DNA of 8,457 bases from an uncultured Beijerinckiaceae bacterium. GTDB lineage: Bacteria > Pseudomonadota > Alphaproteobacteria > Rhizobiales > Beijerinckiaceae. The position numbers and the translations under genes are program-made. The stretch spans positions 1 through 8,457 of the forward strand of contig CALMGA010000568.1 of assembly GCA_937863205.1 (NCBI GenBank), in the 5' to 3' direction. Every line of letters starts with the position of its first letter. The first letter of the stretch is position 1. Under the pieces are notes generated by a model, which worked only from the letters and a program-made list of their open reading frames with translations, made no database searches and was not told where the DNA came from. Below are positions 1 through 6,700 of the stretch, piece by piece.

Positions 1-425
1 GCCGGGGATGCCGAGCGCACGAAGCTCACGCCAGAGCTGCATGGCGTTCTCGCAGCCCGCGCCGAGGCGGACATGCAGGTGGTCAAGGTAGGGATCGAGG
101 ATGCTCCGCTCGGGCCCGTGCAGGCCATGGCGCGGAAAGCGCTCGGCAAAGGCGTACTTGCGCACGGTGGCGCGGGCGAGACCGGTCTCGCGATTGATCT
201 GGCGCAGCGACTGCCCTGCCGCGCGACGGCGCCGGACATCATGGTAGAGCGCCTCCCATCGCCCAACGGCAGCCGCCCGGGCGAGCGCCTCGGCCGGCGC
301 GCGTGGGTAGGCCTTGGTGCGCCGGGTCCCTGCTGGCCGCACGGCAACCGGCGGCAGCTGCTTGAGGCGCGGATGAACGCGGGCGAGCCAGCGCTCGACC
401 ATCTGCCGCGCGTTGAGCAGGAGAT

Positions 426-465
426 GTCGGGTAGCCGGGGCTCGTTACCGAGCCCCAGCCCCCTC
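426..465 (-). ncRNA. Group II intron domain VI with bulged branch-point A
   Basis: Reading on the minus strand, the upper stem GGGGCTCG/CGAGCCCC (8 bp) is capped by a GTAA tetraloop. Below it, GGCT pairs with GGCT through wobbles (T-G, C-G, G-C, G-T). An unpaired A follows, and GGG pairs with CCC. This bulged A is seven bases before the 3' end of the intron (A then CCCGAC), the usual place for the lariat branch point. The 3' splice site follows the C at 426. Confidence 0.9.
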
Positions 466-466
466 A

Positions 467-500
467 GAACCGGACGGGACGATCTCTCGTCATCCGGCTC
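467..500 (-). ncRNA. Group II intron domain V (catalytic hairpin)
   Basis: This 34-base hairpin holds the catalytic core of the ribozyme. Reading from 500 down, the lower stem GAGCCGGA pairs with TCCGGTTC (8 bp, one G-U), followed by a T-G wobble and a two-base CC bulge on the 3' side. The upper stem GACGA/TCGTC is closed by a GAGA (GNRA-type) tetraloop. The AGC catalytic triad is at the second to fourth bases. Length, bulge and tetraloop all match the domain V consensus. The maturase stop codon overlaps its first two bases. Confidence 0.95.
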
Positions 501-2220
501 AAGCCTCCGCCGCCTGCTTCACCGTCCGCGCATGGTGCGCCTTGTGGCACCATCGGTGAACCAGCTTCAGGTTGCTGATCCCGTCCGTCCCGCCGCGATG
601 ACGCGGGATGTCGTGGTGCGTCTCGACAAAGGTCATGTCCTCGTCGGGGTCGAACCAAACGCCGCACATCGCACACCGATAGTCCTGCTGCCGAAGCAGT
701 GCCGTTCGCTTGCGAGACCGCATCGCCTCGTCCAGCCGTCGGCGCCGCCGCGCCTCCCAGTACGCCTGGTCGTCGGGGTTGAGCGGACTGCGCTTTCCCT
801 GGACCTTGGCGTGCCGGATGATCGCCACCTCGTCGTGCCGTGCGAGCTTGGCTTTGCCGTCCACGAAGTTCCACCCGTGGTCGAAGTACTTCGACCGGAC
901 CCACGCCGCCGACTTGGTCGGGTGGCGGCGCTTGGCCCATCGCCACAGCTTGGCGACGATGTGGTGGTCCGCCGTGTGGAACGCGTGCTTCGACGCCCCG
1001 TGCCGGTAGTAGGCGGCCCAGCCCCGGATCAGCGGCGCCAACGCCGCGATGATCTGGCTCGGGCCGGCCTGACGGTGCTGGCGCAGGTAGTCCCCGATGG
1101 CGCGGAGGTGCCGCACCACCTTGGCCTTCTGCGGCCGCGTCAGAACCGTGCTCCGGAAGCGTCGCACGGTGAAGCCCAGGAAGTCGATCCCGTCGTCAAC
1201 GTGAACGATCCGGGTCTTCGCCTCGCTCAGGTGCAGCCCGCGCTTGCCAAGGAAGGTGACGAGCGCAGGGACGACATGGGTCAGCAGGACGTCTCGCGTG
1301 GGTGCCGTCACCACCAGGTCGTCGGCATAGCGGATCAGGCTGACGCCGCGGTTTGCGCCGCGGCGCAGGCTCGGGCGGACGTGCCGGCCCCGAACGTCCT
1401 CGGCCCCGAAGAGCCGTTCCATGCCGTCAAGCGCGATGTTGGCCAGCAGCGGCGACAGGGGACCGCCCTGCGGCGTCCCCGCCGTCGCCGCCGACCACGC
1501 GCCCAACTCCACGGCGCCGGCTTTGAGCCATCGCCGGATGGTGGTGGTGAACGCGGGCAGCCTCGCCAGCAACGGGTCGTGCCCGATGTTGTCGAAGCAG
1601 CCGGCGATGTCCGCGTCGAGCAGCCAGCCGCTGGCGCCGGCCGGAGCCAGCGTCGCGTGCAGGGCCACGATCGCGTCCATCGTGCCCCGTCCGGGTCGGA
1701 ACCCGTAGCTGTTGGTCTCGAAGCGCGGTTCCCATTCGGGTTCCAGCGCCAACTTCACCAGCATCTGCAGGGCCCGGTCCCGGATCGTCGGGATGCCCAG
1801 GGGCCGCCGCCGGCCGTCCGGCTTCGGGATGTGAACCCGCCGCACCGGCTGCGGATGGTCGTCCCTCAGGCTCAGGCCGTCGTCGGCCAACCTCATCCGG
1901 CTCTCGGGCGTCTTGCACACCACGCCGTCGATGCCGGGGGTCTTGCGGCCCGCGTTCTGCTGGGTGACCCTGCGAACCGCGAGCCGTTTTGCGGATGTCG
2001 AGCGGACCAGGAGCTTTTGCAGGCTCTTCACCTGCCGACCCTTCCCGGCCGCCGCAGCACGGTAGATCCGTCCTTGCAGTCGCTTCACGGCCGCTTCCGT
2101 CGTGGCCCAATCGATCTCGGGCCACGTCGTTGGCGTCCGTCCACCGGTCAATTCGGCTTGCACCGTCCAACGTCTCCGGCAGTTCCAAGCGCCCCAAGGC
2201 TTCTCAACCGTTGAGACCAT
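499..2220 (-). CDS. ltrA: Group II intron-encoded reverse transcriptase/maturase with HNH endonuclease
   Basis: This 573-residue protein helps its intron RNA fold and splice, then copies it into DNA at new sites. The N-terminal RT0-type region (about 38-100) includes A-K-R-L-A-V-R-R-V-T-Q and the P-G-I-D-G motif. The RT fingers and palm carry I-P-K-P-D-G-R-R-R-P-L-G-I-P (131-144), the first catalytic Asp in D-A-D-I-x-G-C-F-D (D204), T-P-Q-G-G-P-L-S-P (249-257) and the active-site Y-A-D-D (298-301). The maturase X domain covers about 365-450 (R-G-W-A-A-Y-Y-R). The C-terminal HNH nuclease has C516-x2-C519, H535-H536-D-I-P, G-G-T-D-x-x-x-N-L and C558-H559. The ATG at 2220 is chosen because homologues start M-V-x-T-V-E-K-P. 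The frame stays open upstream to 2718, but that part is intron RNA domains I-III. There is no clear Shine-Dalgarno. The stop codon TGA (501-499) overlaps the first bases of domain V. The ORF is intact with all catalytic residues present. The symbol ltrA is a generic family name. Confidence 0.95.
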   Translation of the reverse strand: MVSTVEKPWGAWNCRRRWTVQAELTGGRTPTTWPEIDWATTEAAVKRLQGRIYRAAAAGKGRQVKSLQKLLVRSTSAKRLAVRRVTQQNAGRKTPGIDGVVCKTPESRMRLADDGLSLRDDHPQPVRRVHIPKPDGRRRPLGIPTIRDRALQMLVKLALEPEWEPRFETNSYGFRPGRGTMDAIVALHATLAPAGASGWLLDADIAGCFDNIGHDPLLARLPAFTTTIRRWLKAGAVELGAWSAATAGTPQGGPLSPLLANIALDGMERLFGAEDVRGRHVRPSLRRGANRGVSLIRYADDLVVTAPTRDVLLTHVVPALVTFLGKRGLHLSEAKTRIVHVDDGIDFLGFTVRRFRSTVLTRPQKAKVVRHLRAIGDYLRQHRQAGPSQIIAALAPLIRGWAAYYRHGASKHAFHTADHHIVAKLWRWAKRRHPTKSAAWVRSKYFDHGWNFVDGKAKLARHDEVAIIRHAKVQGKRSPLNPDDQAYWEARRRRRLDEAMRSRKRTALLRQQDYRCAMCGVWFDPDEDMTFVETHHDIPRHRGGTDGISNLKLVHRWCHKAHHARTVKQAAEA

Positions 2221-2456
2221 GGCGGAAGTCTGCGCCCTTTCGGGCCGGGTATCTCCTCGTCGCCGAGGCCCTGTCCGCCCCGTTACAGGGCGGCCTTCGC
2301 TTGCTCCGCCGTTCCTTATACCCCCTCCGTCGTGCCCTTCCTTGCGGTCGGGAGACCGCCTCACGGCGGGGCGGGTGGGGCTTACCCTGTTGTCCGAAGG
2401 GGAGAAGCGGATGGGGAGGCTGCGCCCTATGGTCCGGCGGGTGCTGGTGCCACTGT

Positions 2457-2477
2457 CGTCGGTGCTGGCAACCGACG
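2457..2477 (-). ncRNA. EBS1 hairpin of the group II intron
   Basis: A 7-bp stem (CGTCGGT/ACCGACG) displays the loop TGCCAGC, about 304-309 bases into the intron. The GCCAGC in the loop (2469 to 2464) is a perfect complement of the last six bases of the 5' exon, GCTGGC (2778 to 2773, IBS1). This is the expected exon-binding site 1 arrangement in domain I. It independently supports the 5' splice site at 2773/2772. Confidence 0.85.
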
Positions 2478-2536
2478 ATCCGACCCGCGTGCCGTTTTGG
2501 CGCCGGCCTGTCAGCACCTTTGGCCGGTTGCCGATG

Positions 2537-2542
2537 ACGGAC
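2537..2542 (-). ncRNA. Candidate EBS2 of the group II intron
   Basis: GTCCGT on the minus strand (intron bases 231-236) pairs with exon bases -13 to -8, GCGGAC (2785 to 2780), by five Watson-Crick pairs and one G-U. It lies about 70 bases upstream of EBS1, a normal domain I spacing. Six bases can match by chance, so this is less certain than EBS1. No full domain I fold was made. Confidence 0.6.
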
Positions 2543-3459
2543 CTTGACGACGGGCGTTCACTTGCGTTCAGCCTTCCATCCTCTGCTGGGCCGCCTCCGG
2601 GGTGGTGCTTCCAGATTGAGGCCGTTGTTCCCGAAGCTTCGCACGTCGGATTGCTCCTTCGCACGTCCGGGTAGCAGCACTTGAGTGGACAAGGTTCCTC
2701 CACGGGACACTCCTCCATCGAACCTTGCGGGTCACCGGGACGGTGTCGGTCCCGATCACCCTCAGGTCACACGCCAGCGGTCCGCGACCTGCACGGCATC
2801 TGGCGCGCCCAATGCGGTACCGCGCCCGTACTCGGTCGAGCGGTCGCGTGGACGACCTCCACCTGCGGCTCGCGGCGGAGCCAGGCGGCCAACGTCATGG
2901 CGGAGCGGTCCGGCAACAGGTCGACGGGGCGGTGTCGTTCGAGGTCGACCAGGATGGTGCCGTAGCTCCGGCCCTTGCGCAGCGCCCAGTCGTCGACGCC
3001 CACGACGTGCGGCCTGCGTCGGCGCGGCAGCGGCACGCCTCGGATCGTGCGCAGCATGGTGGTGGCGCTCGCCGGCATGGCGAGATGCGACAGCAGGCGT
3101 GCGGCGGGCTGGCCGCCGAGCGCGAGGCCGGCTTGGGCATGAGCCTCGGCAAGGCGGCGGGTGCGCTGCGCGTGACGGCCGAGCAAACGCGGGAAGCGCT
3201 CGGCAAAGGTGCGGCGCGGGCAGCCGGGATGGCCGCAGAAGAAGCGGCGCACCCTCAGGTCCAGCCGGACGACTTGGCCGCTGACCGGCAGGTCGGCAGC
3301 CCGTCGTCGGTAGCGCGCGTGCACCGCGGTGCTAACGGTCCGGCAGTCAGGGCAGCGGGCGTGGTCGCGCCGACCCTCGCCGCTGACGATGAGACCATCA
3401 GGACCATCACGCGCGACGCGAAGCAGGCGACAACCGGGGAGAAGACAGAGCGGGCTCAT

Positions 3460-3741
3460 GCCATGATCTGCGCGCCAGCAACAGCTGAGACCAGAAGGCG
3501 ATCCTCACCTCGCCCGTCCCACCAATGTCGGCGATGAACCACTTCAGTGGGGGAGGATCAAGCGTAAGTCATTGGGTCGAGTAGTCCAGCTCAGCTAATG
3601 TGATATCAGCCGTTTAGGAAATCACCCCGGCACCGATCGGCGTCGAACCCCCACGCCGATTCACAAACAGAGTACTGCCAGACCGCTCGGGGCTGACCTG
3701 ATAGCCGATAACGGCTACTTCGGCCGTCTTGGATCACGCCA
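3460..3741. other. Intergenic region: outer end of the ISL3 element and upstream region of the TIR gene
   Basis: No convincing gene is seen in these 282 bases. The IS end should lie here. GATCCTC (3500-3506) and GAGGATC (3553-3559) are inverted copies 46 bases apart, and the second sits in GGGGGAGGATC, which could be near the terminal repeat. This cannot be confirmed because the other IS end is outside the window. A hairpin lies at 3636-3660. A weak promoter-like pair (TTGGGT at 3572 and TAATGT at 3596, 18-base spacer) points toward the TIR gene, but matches the sigma-70 consensus at only half the positions. GC content is lower here than in the flanking genes. Confidence 0.5.
3636..3660. repeat. 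8-bp inverted repeat (hairpin) 82 bases upstream of the TIR gene
   Basis: ATCGGCGT (3636-3643) and ACGCCGAT (3653-3660) are perfect inverted copies around the 9-base spacer CGAACCCCC. On the minus strand the loop reads GGGGGTTCG. There is no T-run on either side, so it is not a standard intrinsic terminator. It could be an operator, an RNA structure in the TIR-gene leader, or a leftover of an integration site. Confidence 0.5.
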
Positions 3742-6700
3742 TTGTCCCGCATCTTTCTGTCCTATTCGAGCAGCAACGACCTTGAAGCCGTGGCGCTGCG
3801 CGACTGGCTGGCGGGGGAGGGCTGGGACGACGTGTTCCTCGACTTCGACCCGAACCGCGGCATTGTCGCGGGGCAGCGCTGGGAGCGCCGGCTCACCGAG
3901 GCGGCGAGTCGCTGCGAGGCGGTGGTGTTCCTGCTGTCGGCGCACTGGCTGGCGTCGGGCTGGTGCCTCAAGGAGTACACCACGGCGCGCCGGCTCAACA
4001 AGAAGCTGTTCGCCGTGCTGGTCGATCCGGCGACCACGATGAAGGACCTGCCTCCCGAGCTGACCGACACGTGGCAGGTCACCGATCTGGCGGGCGGCCG
4101 CGATATGGTCACGTTCCGCGCCGTTCGGCCCGGCACGCAGGAGGAACGCGACGTCGCATTCAACCGTGACGGGCTGACCCGATTGAAGCGCGGGCTGCAG
4201 AAGGCTGGCCTTGATGCGCGCTTCTTCGCCTGGCCACCCGCGGCTGATTCGGGGCGGGCGCCCTATCGCGGGCTGAAGCCGCTGGAGGCGGAGGACGCCG
4301 GCATCTTCTTCGGCCGCGACGCGCCCATCGTGGAGGCCGTCGACCGGCTGCACGGGCTTGGCACCGGCGCCCCGCCGCGGCTGCTGGTGGTCCTGGGCGC
4401 GTCGGGAGCCGGCAAGTCCTCGTTCCTGCGCGCCGGGCTGCTGCCGCGGCTGGCGCGCGACGACACGCATTTCGTGGTGCTGCCCCCGATCCGGCCGGAG
4501 CGGGCGGCGCTGACCGGCGAGACGGGGCTGCTGCGCACCCTGGAACTGGCCTGCCCCGGCCGCAAGGCCGCCGAGATCGGAACGGCAGTCGAGGCCGGCG
4601 CGGCGGGGCTGCGTTCTCTGCTGGCCGAGCTGGTCGGTGCCACTTTCCGGCGCACCCTGGCCGAGGCCGGCACGGTCAGGCCGCCAGCGGTAATGGTCGC
4701 AATCGACCAGGCCGAGGAGCTGTTCCGCGCCGAGGGCGCCGCGGAAGCGCAGCAGCTCCTCGAGCTCGTGCGCGAGTTGACGAGCGGGGACGATCCCGTT
4801 GCCGTGATCGTGGTCTTCGCGATCCGCTCCGACAGCTATGACGCGCTGGAGCACGCCAAGCCGCTGGAAGGGCTGCGCCAGGAAGCAATCCCGCTGCTGC
4901 CGATGCCGCGCGGTGCCTACAAGGAAGTGATCGAGGGGCCAGCGCTGCGCGTCACGGAGGCCGGCGGCAAGCTAGCGGTCGAGCCCCAGCTCACCGAGCG
5001 GCTGCTGGAGGACGTGCAAAAGGGCGGGGGCAGCGACGCCCTGCCGCTTCTCGCCTTCACCCTGGAGCAACTCCACCGCGAGCACGGGGGAAACGGTGTT
5101 CTGAAGCTGGCGGACTACGAGGCTGGCGGTGGCGTCGGGGGTGCCATCGAGGCCGCGGTGGTGCGCGCCTTTGCCCGCGCCGACGCCGACCCGCGCATCC
5201 CGCGCGAGCGCGCCGCCCGCGAGGCACTGCTGCGGCGCGGGCTGATCCCCTGGCTCGCCGGCATCGATCCCGAAACGCGGAGCCCGCGGCGCGACATCGC
5301 CCGGCTCGCCAACATCCCGGCCGAGGCTGCGCCATTGATCGAGCTGCTGGTCGAGGAGCGCCTGCTCTCGACGGACGTGCGGCGCGCGCGCGACCCGGGC
5401 ACCGGGGCCGAGGCGCAGGTTCGCACCATCGAACCGACACACGAAGCGCTGCTGCGGCAATGGGGTCTGCTGGAGGGCTGGCTGGCCGCCGACTTCGGCC
5501 TGCTGGCGACGCTGGAGGGCGTGCAGCGTGGGGCGCGTGACTGGGACGCCAACGGGCGCGACGAGGCGTGGCTGGCGCACGGGGGCGGACGTCTCGCTGA
5601 GGCGCAGGGCCTCGACGCGCGTCCAGACATCGCCGGCAAGCTTGACGCGACGGACCGCGCCTACATCGCCGCCTGCCGCGCGCGCGAGGACGCCGCCCAT
5701 ATCGAGGTCGAGCAGCGTCGCCGGGAGCGCGAGGCGGAGCAGGAGCGGCGTGTCACCGACGCCCAGGCCCTCACGGCGGCGACGCGGCGCACGGCGCAGC
5801 GCACCCGCATCGGCCTCGTCGCCGCCCTCGTGCTCGCCGTCGCCACCGCCGGCTTCGGCCTGTTCGCCAAGGCGCAAAAGACACGCGCGGACCAGAAAAC
5901 GGTCGAAGCGGAAGCGCAGCGCGACGCGGCAGGACGGGCGGAGACCTCGGCCAAGCAGCAGACGACCCTGGCCCAGGCTGCCAAGAAGGAGGCGGACCAG
6001 CGCGCCGGGCTTCTCGCATCCGACGTCGCCCAATCCTACATTGCAGCCGGCGACCTTGATGGCGCAGCCTTGCTGCTGATCCAGGCCTCGCAGGCGTTTG
6101 ACGACGCCAACGCTCCCGACAAGCTGCGCATCGCGCTGTCGCAGCTCGTCGACCGCCAAGCGAAGCAGCGCATTATGGCGATCCCGGAGGGGTCCGACGT
6201 CATCGACACGGATGAGGCCACCTTCATCAAGAACGACATAACCGGGGCCTTGCTCGCCCTCGACGACGCCGGCCTTCGGACCTTGATCGCGTCTTCCGAG
6301 TCACACGGCCCCATCGTCGCGGTCCGCCGCGTCGCGGACGGCTCCTACGTGATCGCAAGGGGGAACGGCACCCTGGAGGCGCTTGCCAAGGACGGCGGCG
6401 CGCCGAGGCAGCTCGTTGACTTCCCCGCTGTGCCCGACGGGCCTGACCGGCAGGACACGTGGAGCATCTCACCTGAGGGACTGGCAATGCGGGCCGACGT
6501 CGACAAAAGCGGCGGCGATCAGATTGTTGACCTGTTCGACACGGCATCTGGCGCCTTCGCCCGACATAAGACGACCCTTTCCCATCCGGAAGTCTCGATT
6601 CTGGGCAGGAAGGTTTACCTTCACGACGAGGAGGATTATTTCCTGATCGCCGTGAAGGGTCGCGAGCTGACCCTCAACGAGGCGCACCTCAGCGACGAGC

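Larger units (their letters stand above)
426..2772 (-). mobile_element. Full-length group II intron inserted in the ISL3 transposase gene
   Basis: This is a 2347-base self-splicing retroelement in the same orientation as the host transposase. Its first bases (2772 downward) are GTGTG, matching the GUGYG 5' consensus, and its last two are AC, matching the AY 3' consensus. Joining the flanks gives GAC CGC TGG CAT CTC CTG CTC, restoring the conserved ISL3 D-R-W-H-L-L. RNA domains I-III occupy about 2772 to 2230, the maturase ORF fills domain IV, and domains V and VI lie at 500 to 426. EBS1 and EBS2 match the 5' exon (separate entries). All parts needed for splicing and retrohoming are present by eye. 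The maturase type (RT, X and HNH) suggests a bacterial chloroplast-like class (IIB) intron. That class assignment is inferred from protein style, not from a full RNA fold. Confidence 0.93.
2221..2772 (-). ncRNA. Group II intron RNA domains I-III and start of domain IV
   Basis: These 552 bases between the 5' splice site and the maturase start carry no gene. They hold the 5' half of the ribozyme: the GTGTG end, EBS2 at about 231 and EBS1 at about 304 bases in, then the domain II/III region leading into domain IV. The maturase frame happens to be open across most of it (to 2718). That translation is rich in Arg, Ser and Pro and has no protein motif, so it is taken as structured RNA, not coding sequence. 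Confidence 0.8.
1..3459 (-). pseudogene. ISL3-family transposase, split by a group II intron and frameshifted; 3' end beyond left edge
   Basis: This is a DDE transposase that would move its own insertion sequence. Exon 1 (3459 to 2773) starts [10 protein letters not shown]. It has an N-terminal zinc-ribbon pattern (C36-x2-C39, C75-x4-C80), a helix-turn-helix region, and the start of the ISL3 DDE domain, [10 protein letters not shown] (residues 154-163, with the first catalytic Asp). After V203 the frame shifts by one base at about 2849-2850. The canonical R-D-R-S-T-E-Y...V-A-D-R-W continues in another frame up to the intron at 2772. Exon 2 (425 to 1) continues H-L-L-L-N-A-R-Q-M-V-E-R-W-L, then a second helix-turn-helix-like stretch (S-L-R-Q-I...A-T-V-R-K-Y-A) and S-I-L-D-P-Y-L-D-H-L. 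The catalytic Glu would lie beyond the left edge. Splicing would repair the intron interruption but not the frameshift, so the enzyme is probably inactive. The family call rests on remembered motifs, and no search was run. Confidence 0.88.

Noticed and set aside
73..2214. 713-codon open frame on the plus strand
   Set aside because: It lies opposite the transposase exon and the intron maturase. It has no motif, is rich in Arg, Pro and Val, and is the usual mirror of a high-GC coding strand.
2221..2718. 166-residue N-terminal extension of the maturase frame
   Set aside because: It overlaps intron RNA domains I-III including EBS1 and EBS2, has no protein motif, and homologues start at the M-V-x-T-V-E-K-P methionine (2220).
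2685..3537. Overlapping plus-strand open frames opposite the transposase
   Set aside because: They cross the intron boundary and run antisense to the clearly recognised ISL3 protein; the translation is low-complexity Arg/Ala-rich.
3630..3700. tRNA-like sequence on the minus strand (GTTCGA with a TTGTGAA-like anticodon loop)
   Set aside because: The T-stem and anticodon stem do not pair and no acceptor stem is found. The simple 8-bp hairpin explains the symmetry better.
3715..4854. 379-codon minus-strand frame opposite the TIR and NTPase region
   Set aside because: It is antisense to a gene with clear TIR and Walker motifs, and its Gln/Arg-rich translation shows no domain.
4972..6159. 395-codon minus-strand frame opposite the NTPase C-terminal and transmembrane region
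   Set aside because: It is a shadow of the high-GC plus-strand gene with no recognisable domain or start signal.
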